Notes under the pieces: generated by a model
The model's database searches: none
The model's input: only the letters and a program-made list of their open reading frames with translations
What the model was told of the DNA's origin: nothing
Shown here: positions 1-8,147 of the stretch, one piece after another
Layout: every line of letters begins with the position of its first letter
Numbering within the stretch: position 1 is the first letter of the stretch
NCBI RefSeq assembly: GCF_900113415.1
Contig: NZ_FOPH01000014.1
Coordinates: 35,451-99,450 of the forward strand
Length of the DNA stretch: 64,000 nt
Origin: Oribacterium sp. WCC10
GTDB taxonomy: Bacteria; Bacillota; Clostridia; Lachnospirales; Lachnospiraceae
Reading direction: 5' to 3'
Translations under genes and position numbers: made by a program

Positions 1-560
1 CTACAGCCCAGGAAGAATGTCTGTGCAGATGCTCGACTTTGTACAGCATGCTTAATGTCAAGGAGATGTGGAATGGATTTTATGCTCCTCACAGGAATGC
101 AGCTGATCCAATTCACAATGATGACATTATATATACTCCGGGAGTTGTAGTGTTTAAAACAGACACAGCAGCTCCTGTTGTCATGCCAGAAACGCAGTGG
201 TATGAAGTTGACGTTATTACCTGTGCTGCTCCTAATCTACGGGACAATCCAAGTAATCCATATAACAAGAACGATGGAAATAGAAAGGCAAAAATATCAG
301 ATAGAGAGCTGCTTGAACTTCATGAAAAGAGGCTCAAGAGAATACTGGATGTTGCTGTGGATAATGATGATGAAGTAGTTATATTGGGGGCATTTGGATG
401 TGGAGCATTTCAGAATAAACCAGATATTGTTGCCAAAGCTGCATCAAATGTGATAGGCGACTTCCTACACCTGTTCAAAAATATAGAGTTCGCCGTATAT
501 TGCAGTCCAAGAGATAGCCGAAATTATGACGTGTTTAATAGGTTATTAGCTAACAGATAG
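1..560 (+). CDS. PARG-like macrodomain protein (TIGR02452 type), 5' end outside window
   Basis: The reading frame is already open at the window edge. It reads through a QEE-LCR-STLY-like segment, typical of the microbial poly(ADP-ribose) glycohydrolase-like (TIGR02452/DUF2263) family, before the TTG at 39 that could be mistaken for a start. The later motif LGAFGCGAF is the family's second conserved macrodomain loop. Such proteins are expected to bind or remove ADP-ribose; the substrate is unknown. Only about the last 185 residues are visible. The next small gene follows after 11 bases, so the two may be co-transcribed. Confidence 0.75.
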   Translation, partial: TAQEECLCRCSTLYSMLNVKEMWNGFYAPHRNAADPIHNDDIIYTPGVVVFKTDTAAPVVMPETQWYEVDVITCAAPNLRDNPSNPYNKNDGNRKAKISDRELLELHEKRLKRILDVAVDNDDEVVILGAFGCGAFQNKPDIVAKAASNVIGDFLHLFKNIEFAVYCSPRDSRNYDVFNRLLANR

Positions 561-571
561 GAATAGGGATA

Positions 572-850
572 ATGAAATTTGGCGATTTAAGGCAAATGAT
601 AGATAGAACAGCAAGGATACAGATTTGTGATCACGTCTCTGGAGATTATATGGATTACAGATTTGTTGAGGATGTCCCACATGAAAATGATAGCAGGACG
701 GTCTTTGGTATCGGGCTTGTGAGAAGCGAATACAGAGAAGAGGGAGTGTTAAGCTATGGGCGAAATTGCTATGCAATAGAGATAAGACTATTGGAACCAG
801 AAACAATTCTGAGTAGCAAGGTATTAGAATATGAGGCAAACAACTTATAG
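572..850 (+). CDS. Small hypothetical protein (92 aa)
   Basis: I do not recognise the family. The ORF starts with ATG 11 bases after the macrodomain gene and ends with TAG. It is acidic, has no membrane segment or signal peptide, and has a mixed alpha/beta-looking sequence. The upstream ribosome site is weak (a purine run GGAATAGGG), which fits coupling to the gene before it. Probably a real accessory gene co-transcribed with the PARG-like protein. Confidence 0.55.
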   Translation: MKFGDLRQMIDRTARIQICDHVSGDYMDYRFVEDVPHENDSRTVFGIGLVRSEYREEGVLSYGRNCYAIEIRLLEPETILSSKVLEYEANNL

Positions 851-1000
851 CGCAGGTTAAAGAGAATGGCAAATTGGCAGGAAAGATGCTTGTTATGGTT
901 GAGAGCACTTTAGAGGTACACAAAACTGATTCTTCACTTAATTCCTTTACTTTGAACTATTTTTTAATATTTTCTCACATAATCGTATCTCACCATTATC

Positions 1001-1100
1001 TTACATTAAAAACATATAAAAATGCATTAAAACCTTTAAAAACCATTAAAATACATTAAAAACCATTAAATATACAATAAAGTCATTAAAAGCCTTTAAA
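1001..1100. repeat. Ten helically phased 10-bp repeats (CATTAAA/CTTTAAA)
   Basis: A unit of the form CNTTAAA recurs about every 10 bases, beginning near 1004, 1014, 1025, 1034, 1044, 1054, 1064, 1075, 1084 and 1094. The spacing equals one DNA helical turn, so the A/T tracts lie on one face and should curve the DNA. The array ends just before the TATAAT box of the ATPase operon. It may be a multi-site operator, an iteron-like array or an UP-type activating region; which one cannot be told from sequence. Confidence 0.8.
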
Positions 1101-1137
1101 AAGTGATATAATACCATTGACAGGAGGTATCACTTTC
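1100..1137. promoter_or_regulatory. Promoter -10 box inside an inverted repeat ahead of the ATPase gene
   Basis: TATAAT lies at 1107-1112 and the ribosome site AGGAGGT at 1122-1128. The 9-bp arms AAAGTGATA (1100-1108) and TATCACTTT (1129-1137) are perfect reverse complements. The left arm overlaps the -10 box and would not be in the transcript, so this reads as a DNA operator rather than an RNA hairpin. Autoregulation is an inference. Confidence 0.55.
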
Positions 1138-2304
1138 ATGAACAAATCAGCTGAAATATTTAAGCCGGGGGCATTACCTGTGACTACTTATATTTCCAGA
1201 GAAGCTGCGCTAGGTTTTACTTATGAGGAGAGACTTGAGCAGGCGTTAAATATGTCTGGGTATATAACACTTATTTCCGGTCCATCCAAAATAGGAAAAA
1301 CGGTACTGTGTGAAAGAGTTGTGGGAATCGACAACCTTGTAGAAGTATTGGGTTCAGACTTTTTGAATAAAGAAAATGTATGGAAGACAATCGGTGCAAA
1401 GGCAGGGATGCCTTTATCGGGAATGGTTACTACAGGAAATACTGATAATTCTATATCTGAGGAGTACATTGTAACACGAGAAAATGTTATAGCTTATTAT
1501 CAGGAGCATGAACTTGTGCTGCTTATTGATGATTTTCATTACGCAAGCGAAGAAATACAGCGATTTTTATCGCAACAGCTGAAAGATGCTATCAGGAAAG
1601 GACTAAAGGTAATAATATCTTCGCTTCCTCACAGATGTGACGATGCAATCAGAACCAATCCTGATCTGCAGGGACGTATAAGTATAATCGATATTAAGCC
1701 CTGGTCTAAGGATGAACTGAGACAGATTCCAAGAAAAGGATTTGAGCAGCTTGGAATATATGTTGATGATAAGTATATTGAAAGCTTAGTCGGCGAGAGC
1801 CTTGCATCACCTCAATTGATGCAATTGTTATGTCTGAATCTGTGTGTGCTTATAAAGGCAGATTCTGGTAATGCAGTTGATGTTAGCGAAGAGATTATAA
1901 AAAAAGCTTATAAGTTTTCAACTCTGAACCTGGACTTTAAAAATGTCACTGCCGTTATCAGTAATGGAAAGACAAAACGTGGTAGAGAACGAAAAAAATA
2001 TTGTACAAGCAAGGGAGAGTTGGATTTATATTCGCTTATACTTGAAGCTATTGCTCAGGATCCGCCAATAGAGGAGATTGGATTCGATGACCTGTTGACG
2101 AGAATCAATAAAACAATTGTTGAAGATGATAAGGTTACACCTAAATCATTAAAAGAATATCTGGGCAACATACAGGAAGTCCTAAACGATAAAAACAGAA
2201 CTTTTGAGGTTCTTGAGTGGAGAGATAACGTACTGTATGTTATAGAAGCATTATTCTTATTCTATTTACGTTGGGGGCGCAATGAACAGGGAACAGAGTA
2301 TTGA
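1138..2304 (+). CDS. AAA/STAND-like P-loop ATPase of a putative two-gene defence module
   Basis: The Walker A motif GPSKIGKT lies near residues 50-57 and a Walker B-like LVLLIDDFHY near residue 128, followed by a sensor-like IISSLPHR segment and helical C-terminal regions. The ATG at 1138 is chosen over the upstream TTG at 1117 because AGGAGGT ends ten bases before it. The gene overlaps the downstream nuclease gene by 23 bases, which implies translational coupling. ATPase-nuclease pairs of this kind are often defence or abortive-infection modules, with the ATPase as sensor or regulator. No known named system was identified. A family-level call is safe; the biological role is inferred. Confidence 0.75.
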   Translation: MNKSAEIFKPGALPVTTYISREAALGFTYEERLEQALNMSGYITLISGPSKIGKTVLCERVVGIDNLVEVLGSDFLNKENVWKTIGAKAGMPLSGMVTTGNTDNSISEEYIVTRENVIAYYQEHELVLLIDDFHYASEEIQRFLSQQLKDAIRKGLKVIISSLPHRCDDAIRTNPDLQGRISIIDIKPWSKDELRQIPRKGFEQLGIYVDDKYIESLVGESLASPQLMQLLCLNLCVLIKADSGNAVDVSEEIIKKAYKFSTLNLDFKNVTAVISNGKTKRGRERKKYCTSKGELDLYSLILEAIAQDPPIEEIGFDDLLTRINKTIVEDDKVTPKSLKEYLGNIQEVLNDKNRTFEVLEWRDNVLYVIEALFLFYLRWGRNEQGTEY

Positions 2305-3004
2305 GTTTATTCAGGCTATAGAAGACACTAAAGCGTTAGAAAGAGCAATTTTAGATATCATAGATGAATTGAAATCAGAGGGCTCCAAAGAAATCGCAGA
2401 TGGCTTAGAGCAGCTTATACCGATATCAAATAATAGATTTTCTGTAATTGGCCAGAAGGAACTATTACAGGAATCCAAAAGAAGAGCTATCAGCATACTT
2501 AAGAGTGAACCCCAATTTAATCACGTCAGCGAGAAAGAAGCATGTTGCATCGTTGAGAGAGTATTAGGAAATGTGCAGCTTTATCTGCAGGATATGTTTA
2601 AGCGACAGCCACATACTAAATGTACTGACAGTATTTTGAGTATGCAAAAGTGTTTTGATATTGGTAATGAATATGATCTGCAACATATAGTATATGCTCT
2701 GCTAAGAGCAGTGTTTCCGCTTGCCAGAATAGAAGAGTATCAGGATGCAGGAGCGTGTGCTGTTAGAAAAGACATATGTATTGATGAGTTTGACATTGCG
2801 ATAGAGTTAAAATGTACAAGAGATAGCCTTTCCGCTAAAAAGCTTTCAGAGGAAGTAGCATCTGACATTGTTCACTATGATAATAAAAACATTTTCCTTT
2901 TAATATATGATAAAGCCAGAATAATAGACAATATCGATGTATTTAGGGATACCTATGAGAAAACTGACATGAGTAAAAACGTGAAGGTGTTTGTGATGCT
3001 ATAG
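2282..3004 (+). CDS. DpnII/MboI-type PD-(D/E)XK nuclease-like protein
   Basis: The C-terminal half (about residues 125-235) has the pattern of the REase_DpnII-MboI domain: the helix NEYDLQHIVYALLRAVF, then an aspartate, the strand IAIELKCTRD supplying the E-x-K catalytic pair, and SDIVHYDNKN followed by FLLIYD. The N-terminal half is helical and unrecognised. No methyltransferase lies beside it, so it is unlikely to be a classical restriction enzyme. It overlaps the preceding ATPase gene, which probably controls its activity. Length is 240 residues and the gene ends with TAG. Confidence 0.75.
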   Translation: MNREQSIEFIQAIEDTKALERAILDIIDELKSEGSKEIADGLEQLIPISNNRFSVIGQKELLQESKRRAISILKSEPQFNHVSEKEACCIVERVLGNVQLYLQDMFKRQPHTKCTDSILSMQKCFDIGNEYDLQHIVYALLRAVFPLARIEEYQDAGACAVRKDICIDEFDIAIELKCTRDSLSAKKLSEEVASDIVHYDNKNIFLLIYDKARIIDNIDVFRDTYEKTDMSKNVKVFVML

Positions 3005-3136
3005 AAACCGATAAACATTCCTCGGCATCTTTTTTGGCCAAGGGAATTGCACAAATAGCCAGTATGGATGTTTTTAAATGCAAAAAATAATAGTTAGCTG
3101 TCTGGCTGAGATGGATGAAATATAGTCGTAATACTG

Positions 3137-3180
3137 AGCATCAGCTCATGAGTGCGCTGCACTTGTGGCTGGTGCTTTTT
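3137..3180 (+). terminator. Long hairpin with T-tract downstream of the nuclease gene
   Basis: AGCATCAGC (3137-3145) pairs with GCTGGTGCT (3168-3176), allowing G-U pairs, and the interior CATGAGTGC pairs with GCACTTGTG. A T-rich run follows. It would end transcription from the ATPase-nuclease operon, about 135 bases after the stop codon. Confidence 0.6.
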
Positions 3181-3207
3181 CTTTTGTTCGAAAATCTCGA
3201 ACATAAA

Positions 3208-3232
3208 GTTCACAGTGACAGGCACCTATTTT
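3208..3232. repeat. Single-arm copy of the GTTCACAGTGACA repeat
   Basis: These 25 bases match 8122-8146 with one mismatch (GACAGGCACC here, GACAGTCACC there). There the sequence forms one arm of a perfect 20-bp palindrome. The copy here lacks the partner arm. Confidence 0.75.
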
Positions 3233-3550
3233 GAGACCTGAGCCATGAGGATTAAGTCAAAATATGATTTATTAAAGAGAGTAAGTAATGCGATTGCTGC
3301 ATTATCTAAGGATGAAAGATATCCGGAGAGCCTGGCATCACTTAAAGGTGCTGCAACTGGAAATGTCCGTTCACTATACAAGGTTGGAGACTTTTGATAC
3401 TCTAAGGAAACCCTTGATGTTATGAGTATTATCGATGGCAGTCATGTTATTTGGCAGAAAACAATATGATGCAGGTAAGATTTTTACAAATGGGAAACAT
3501 CGTATTAAATAACAAATCAGAGCGCCCGGGAGCCTTTTTAAACGTAAACA

Positions 3551-3559
3551 TGGTATAAT
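3551..3559 (+). promoter_or_regulatory. Extended -10 promoter element
   Basis: TGGTATAAT has the extended -10 form TGnTATAAT. No good -35 hexamer is seen, which is normal for this class. It lies about 75 bases before the HAD phosphatase start and probably drives that gene together with the FGGY kinase. Confidence 0.5.
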
Positions 3560-3635
3560 CAAACACATAAACATTATTCAAATGGGAGAACTATGAGATT
3601 TCTCAACTCTTTTGGCACCAATAAGAGGAAAGCAT

Positions 3636-4271
3636 ATGAATGTGTATGATTTTGACGGGACAATTTTTTATTCGGATTGCTCGATAGGTTTTGCCCTGTG
3701 GTGCATGAAGCGGCACCCGAAGCTGTGGCTTACTTATCTGCCGGGAGTAATAAAGACTCTGATACTACATAAAATGGGGATACTTTCGAATTACCGGCTT
3801 CAGCGAAAAATGTTCAGTTATCTGACCATGATCGATGACTTTGATACACAGATTGAGCTTTATTGGGACAAATACGAAAGCAGGATTTCTGAGTGGTATC
3901 TGGCACAGAAAAAGTCGGACGATCTTATAATCAGCGCCTCGCCGGACTGTATCATCGGACCGATAGCTAAGAGACTTGGTGTGAACTACATGGCAACGGA
4001 ATATGATCGTGAATTCGGCATATTTACGAATAATCTGATGTATGCCAAAGAAAAGGCAAAGTATATAATTGACCACGGTTTTCCCGTAATTGATAATTTT
4101 TACTCTGATTCACTTGCGGATACACCACTTGCGTTATGTGCTGAAAAGGCTTATCTGGTAAAGGACAATGCAACTACGGTAGTGGATTGGCCGGAACTCG
4201 ATGATGAAACAATGAAAATGGTAAAAGATAAGATAAACACAGGTTGGAGTATACATCTGAAAGAGGATTGA
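3636..4271 (+). CDS. HAD-family phosphatase (phosphoserine phosphatase-like, HAD-IB)
   Basis: The protein opens MNVYDFDGTIF, the HAD motif I with nucleophile Asp5 and acid Asp7. Motif II is the Ser in LIISASPD, motif III a lysine in the AKEKAK stretch, and motif IV is DSLADTPLA. The ATG at 3636 is preceded by AGAGGAAA, so the in-frame ATG 24 bases upstream is not used. The length of about 211 residues fits cap-type C1 HAD-IB enzymes. It ends three bases before the FGGY kinase gene, suggesting joint action on a phosphorylated small molecule; the substrate is unknown. Confidence 0.85.
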   Translation: MNVYDFDGTIFYSDCSIGFALWCMKRHPKLWLTYLPGVIKTLILHKMGILSNYRLQRKMFSYLTMIDDFDTQIELYWDKYESRISEWYLAQKKSDDLIISASPDCIIGPIAKRLGVNYMATEYDREFGIFTNNLMYAKEKAKYIIDHGFPVIDNFYSDSLADTPLALCAEKAYLVKDNATTVVDWPELDDETMKMVKDKINTGWSIHLKED

Positions 4272-4274
4272 TAC

Positions 4275-5864
4275 ATGCATAGCATTATTTATGACTTTGG
4301 TACCAGCAGTGTAAAAAGTTGCCTGTTTGAAATTGATACCAGAATAAAGCTTGTGGCTAGTGCTGTAGGTGAATATGGTCTTTATATTTCTGATGATGGA
4401 GGTGCCGAGCAGGATACAGAGGAATGGTGGACTGCTATTTGCAATACCACAAAAGAACTGTTTGAAAAATCAGATGTTAAACCAACGGAAGTTGAAGGAA
4501 TTGCATTCTGCTCACAGATGCAGGGCACTGTTCTTGTTGATAGGTATGGAAATGCCTTGAGACGTCCTATGAATTATCTTGACCAAAAAGGAGCAGGGGA
4601 ATACAAAAAGTGTATGGGCACAGGGCTAATCAAGGTATCAGGCTGTAGTCTGTATAAGCTTTTGCGAAATCTGATTGTAAACTATGGCGCCAGTGTAAGT
4701 GCAAAAGATCCTGTCTGGAAATATAAATGGGTTGAAAATAACGAACCTGAAGTTTACAGAAAAATATATAAATGGCTTGATATAGGAGGCTATCTGGTAG
4801 CTCGTACCACCGGAAAGATTGTGCGTACGGCGGACGATGCATATGCCACCTTTCTCTATGATACCAGAAAGGGGAAAGAGGGGTGGAACAAGGGCCTTCT
4901 GAAAATGTATGGAGTAGATCCCGATCACATGCCGGATATCATTGACTGTACCGATTTGGTCGGCGGACTTACAAAAAAAGCTGCAGATGATATGGGGCTT
5001 ATAGAGGGAACACCTGTATTTGGCGGGGGCGGAGATATGACCTTCGTTAATATAGGTGCCGGATGCGTAAGACCGGGAGATACACATATATATGTTGGCA
5101 CATCGGGCTGGGTGTCTACCTACATGGATCATCAAACTGTCGATCTGAATGCTATGATAACCGGTGTTTTGTCAGCAAAGAAGGGCTATTTCAGTTACTA
5201 TGCGGAACTGGAGACTGCCGGTAAGTGTTTTGAGTGGTGCGCAAAGCATCTTGCGCTTGACGAGGTTGGAATATATCTGGATAAGATCAAGATTACTGAT
5301 ATTGAGGGCAGATACATAAGTCTTTATGACTATCTCTCTGATGAAGTCAGTAAAGTTCCGCCGGGATCCCATGGTGTGATATTCACTCCATGGCTGCATG
5401 GAAACAGATGCCCCTTTGAAGATTCCAATGCCGGCGGAATGTTCTTCAACATAAGGGTTAATAATGGAAAAAGAGATATGATAAGGGCTGTTCTTGAAGG
5501 AATCTGCTTTCATCTTCGCTGGCTTTTGGAATGCCAGGGAAGAAAGGTAAAAACTTCCGATCCCATAAGATTTGTCGGTGGCGGTGCATTGTCAGACGTC
5601 ACTTGTCAAATGTTGGCAGATATAACAGAAAGAACTATAGAAACAGTCGATAATACTCAGGAGGTTGGCGCTGTTGGGACAGCACTTGTTGTTGCAGCCG
5701 GAATCAAGGGAGATGATGTCCTTGAGCTTTCACGAAGGTTGGTAAGAGTCAGACATGTTTATAAACCAAATGTTTCCAACAGGGAAATCTATGAAAAAAA
5801 TTACAGGGTGTTTAAGAGGCTTTATCGTTCCAATGCAAAGAACTTTAAGCTGATCAATTCTTGA
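4275..5864 (+). CDS. FGGY-family carbohydrate kinase (xylulokinase-like)
   Basis: The N-terminal phosphate-binding segment IIYDFGTSSVKSCLF, the IAFCSQMQGTVLVD strand and the ATPase-fold loop GGGGDMTFVNIGAG, with HIYVGTSGW after it, are those of FGGY sugar kinases. The C-terminal IRFVGGGALSDVTCQMLADIT is the adenosine-binding signature of this family. Its 529 residues are near the usual length. It would phosphorylate a sugar or polyol with ATP in the cytoplasm. It is directly downstream of a HAD phosphatase and upstream of a strong terminator, giving a two-gene operon. The exact sugar cannot be deduced. Confidence 0.88.
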   Translation: MHSIIYDFGTSSVKSCLFEIDTRIKLVASAVGEYGLYISDDGGAEQDTEEWWTAICNTTKELFEKSDVKPTEVEGIAFCSQMQGTVLVDRYGNALRRPMNYLDQKGAGEYKKCMGTGLIKVSGCSLYKLLRNLIVNYGASVSAKDPVWKYKWVENNEPEVYRKIYKWLDIGGYLVARTTGKIVRTADDAYATFLYDTRKGKEGWNKGLLKMYGVDPDHMPDIIDCTDLVGGLTKKAADDMGLIEGTPVFGGGGDMTFVNIGAGCVRPGDTHIYVGTSGWVSTYMDHQTVDLNAMITGVLSAKKGYFSYYAELETAGKCFEWCAKHLALDEVGIYLDKIKITDIEGRYISLYDYLSDEVSKVPPGSHGVIFTPWLHGNRCPFEDSNAGGMFFNIRVNNGKRDMIRAVLEGICFHLRWLLECQGRKVKTSDPIRFVGGGALSDVTCQMLADITERTIETVDNTQEVGAVGTALVVAAGIKGDDVLELSRRLVRVRHVYKPNVSNREIYEKNYRVFKRLYRSNAKNFKLINS

Positions 5865-5886
5865 AGATGAATATACCGGAGTAACT

Positions 5887-5923
5887 AAAAAGCCTCGACA
5901 ACGTCCGATTGTCGAGGCTTTTT
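5887..5923. terminator. Bidirectional Rho-independent terminator
   Basis: Perfect 15-bp arms (AAAAAGCCTCGACAA and TTGTCGAGGCTTTTT) flank a seven-base loop. The A/T ends make it work in both directions, for the FGGY kinase operon and for the convergent small gene at 5964-6245. Confidence 0.9.
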
Positions 5924-5963
5924 AAAGTGTTTCAAAGTGTAAGAAAATATAATAAAAGCTGTA

Positions 5964-6245
5964 TCAGCAACATGCGGGAAGATGAGGATCGCCGCTGGCT
6001 ATTGCCTTTGCCTCTTCTTCCGATAACTCCTTCAGGTCATCATCACTGATTCCCTGCATGCGGATAACGATAGTTTTTGCAACCTCATCCGGAATATCAT
6101 AGCCTAATTCGAATGCAGCTTTCTGACCGGCCTGCCAGGGTTCTATTCCCTCGCTTTCAATAAAACGCCTCATCCCCTCGGAAATTTTGTTGCGTAATAT
6201 GTCATTGTCCATAAACTCAGAAAAAAACTGCTTTGCGTCTTTCAT
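5964..6245 (-). CDS. Leader-like small protein ending in Cys-Cys; candidate RiPP precursor
   Basis: A 93-residue protein with an excellent ribosome site (AGGAGGAAAACCAC before ATG on the minus strand). The first 60 residues look like a Nif11/nitrile-hydratase-type leader: amphipathic helices with AKQFFSEFMDND and an acidic LKELSEEEA helix. The only two cysteines are the last two residues, in GDPHLPACC. It is divergent from a radical SAM/SPASM enzyme at 6502. Leader-plus-short-tail architecture next to a maturase suggests a ribosomally made, modified peptide. Alternatively it is just a small Nif11-like protein. Confidence 0.6.
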   Translation of the reverse strand: MKDAKQFFSEFMDNDILRNKISEGMRRFIESEGIEPWQAGQKAAFELGYDIPDEVAKTIVIRMQGISDDDLKELSEEEAKAIASGDPHLPACC

Positions 6246-6501
6246 GTGGTTTTCCTCCTGTTATATCACGATCTGCAATGAGCTTCTTAACGCAGGATGG
6301 TTTACAGAGAACCCATCGAAAAGCAACTTCATTTTAACATACGGGATTAGCTAAATCAATTTGATATGATCTTAAGGCCTATTGCAATCATCATTGATAA
6401 ACTTTATCATGTTATTAGCAGAAAATAATAATGTTTGTTCGTGTTTTAAAGAAAAAAGCCCTTATGTTAGGTGCTGCAAAATCAGTGTTAGGAGGTGCTG
6501 A
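6246..6501. promoter_or_regulatory. Divergent promoter region between candidate precursor and maturase
   Basis: These 256 A+T-rich bases separate two head-to-head genes that both have strong ribosome sites. A shared control region is likely; I could not fix clear -35/-10 pairs. Confidence 0.4.
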
Positions 6502-7920
6502 ATGTTTTATATTCTGGAAAATGGTATCAGAGTAAAAAAGTGGGCGAGCGGATGGGCCTGTTGCGGCACGGAAGAGGCGAAAAAACCATTTCCACTGAGG
6601 CCTAAGGATTATAAACTTTTGAAAAGCTGTGATGGCATGACTGACCTTGCCGATAGTGATGCGCTGCGCGCATGGGAAGCCATGGGTGTGATCCGAAAAT
6701 GTGAAAAAGGCGAAGCTCAGCTTTCGGAAGGACAGATTCAGGAATATCCAAATAAGCTGAACTGTGTCCTCGATTGGACAATCACCGATCGCTGTAACTA
6801 CAACTGTCTGCATTGTTTCCATGCAGCGGACAATACTACACTGAAAGATGAGTTTTCCCGCGAAGAGGCCTTTCATCTTCTGAAGGAAGCACAAGCCTGC
6901 GGAATTACCCATGTTGAGCTCACAGGCGGAGAACCGACCATGTATCCGTATTTCCGCGATGTTGTTCAGGAGGTTCATGACCTTGGCATGAAGCTGGGAT
7001 GTGTTGTAACCAATGGCTCGCTGATGACCGAGGAGCTTGCAGCCTTCATCAAGAGGCTTCACCCGGATTGTTTGATTGCGATTTCCTTTGACGGCATTGG
7101 AATCCATGACTGGATGCGTCAGCACAAAGGAAGTGAGGAGAGTGCCAAGAATGCCATCCGGATCTGCGTTGCTGCCGGTCTTAAGGTTGTCAGCAACATG
7201 AATGTAAACAGAAAGAATCGTGATGTGCTCTTTGATTCGGTCAAAATGCTTTCGGAAATGGGTGTTGACCATCTCCGTATCATAAAGACGACAGAAGTGC
7301 CCAGATGGGCTCTTAACTCCGAAGACTTTTCTATGACACCGGAGGAATACTATGATTATTCCATAGAGTTTGCAAAACAATACCGCGAAAGCGGTCTGAC
7401 TATCCCTGTAAGGCTTTGGCAGGTTCTGGCTCTGAATGGACGTGACAAAATCTACCATATCGTTCCTGTTAAGGCATCCGGCAGCACTTTCTGCGAATAT
7501 GAAATGATATGCCCTGACATGCTTAAAAAGCTTTCCGTCCAGCCTAGCGGTGAAATAATTCCATGTGCCCCGATGGCCGGAATACTCACCTCAAGAAACA
7601 TCCACCTTGGCAATGTGAAGCATGACGGTCTGGTTAAGCTGCTTTCTGAAGGTGCGCTGTATGAACAGGTAACCTACACGGTTAAGGATAAACAAAAGGC
7701 CAATTCCAAATGTGCCGGCTGTAAGTATTTCAAATACTGTCAGGGCGGCTGTCCTGCCGTGGGATTACTTTTCAATGGCAGTCCTCTTGGTACCGACGAT
7801 TATAAATGTATGTTCTTTGAAAAAGGGTATTACAAAAAGATCAGTGAGGCCATGGAAGGATGGAAGAATCTGCTTCCACTGACGGAAGCTGAGGAGCGTC
7901 TGCTCTCAGGAAAATCGTGA
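6502..7920 (+). CDS. Radical SAM/SPASM protein, putative peptide maturase
   Basis: Residues about 90-100 carry the radical SAM cluster motif CNYNCLHC (CxxxCxxC), followed by the GGEPTMYP loop that binds S-adenosylmethionine. The C-terminal third contains a SPASM-type cysteine set, including CAGCKYFKYCQGGCPA and a final CMFF. These would hold auxiliary iron-sulfur clusters. An unusual CC pair occurs near residue 19 (GWACCG). The ribosome site AGGAGG sits correctly before ATG 6502. SPASM proteins usually modify peptides, for instance by thioether or C-C crosslinks, which fits the divergent Cys-Cys-ending peptide. An anaerobic sulfatase-maturase-like function is less likely because no sulfatase is nearby. 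Confidence 0.85.
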   Translation: MFYILENGIRVKKWASGWACCGTEEAKKPFPLRPKDYKLLKSCDGMTDLADSDALRAWEAMGVIRKCEKGEAQLSEGQIQEYPNKLNCVLDWTITDRCNYNCLHCFHAADNTTLKDEFSREEAFHLLKEAQACGITHVELTGGEPTMYPYFRDVVQEVHDLGMKLGCVVTNGSLMTEELAAFIKRLHPDCLIAISFDGIGIHDWMRQHKGSEESAKNAIRICVAAGLKVVSNMNVNRKNRDVLFDSVKMLSEMGVDHLRIIKTTEVPRWALNSEDFSMTPEEYYDYSIEFAKQYRESGLTIPVRLWQVLALNGRDKIYHIVPVKASGSTFCEYEMICPDMLKKLSVQPSGEIIPCAPMAGILTSRNIHLGNVKHDGLVKLLSEGALYEQVTYTVKDKQKANSKCAGCKYFKYCQGGCPAVGLLFNGSPLGTDDYKCMFFEKGYYKKISEAMEGWKNLLPLTEAEERLLSGKS

Positions 7921-8097
7921 GAGCGCAAAGCACGAAACGCTTCGATATCGACTTTTGACACTCACATAATATATGATGTAAGGGTCAAAAGTACCAAATC
8001 ACGTGCTTGCACGTTGATTTGAGACTTTATGGCCCGCCCGAACACGAATAACGTAGTCGTTTTGCACAGCAAAAGGACGAGAGTTATGAGAAACCAT

Positions 8098-8141
8098 AGG
8101 TGACTGTCACTGTGAACAAAAGTTCACAGTGACAGTCACCT
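8098..8141. repeat. Perfect 20-bp-arm palindrome (REP/MITE-like)
   Basis: The left arm 8098-8117 and right arm 8122-8141 are exact reverse complements around a four-base AAAA loop. The right arm plus its flank recurs at 3208-3232. A perfect long stem with no T-tract fits a REP-like or transposon-end-like element better than a terminator. Confidence 0.85.
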
Positions 8142-8147
8142 ATTTTA

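Larger units (their letters stand above)
3005..3635. other. Intergenic stretch with hairpins, a repeat copy and gene debris
   Basis: This 630-base stretch holds no convincing gene. A short frame around 3283-3397 (S-N-A-I-A-A-L-S-K-D) ends in TGA and looks like debris. It carries a large terminator-like hairpin at 3137-3180, a small palindrome near 3186-3202, a single-arm copy of the repeat found at 8122-8146, and the promoter of the next operon. Confidence 0.6.

Noticed and set aside
874..1059. 61-codon ORF ahead of the ATPase gene
   Set aside because: It is the translation of the phased AT repeat and has no ribosome site.
6415..7458. 347-codon minus-strand ORF opposite the radical SAM gene
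   Set aside because: It is a shadow: the plus-strand gene has clear motifs and a ribosome site, and the minus product has no recognisable domain.
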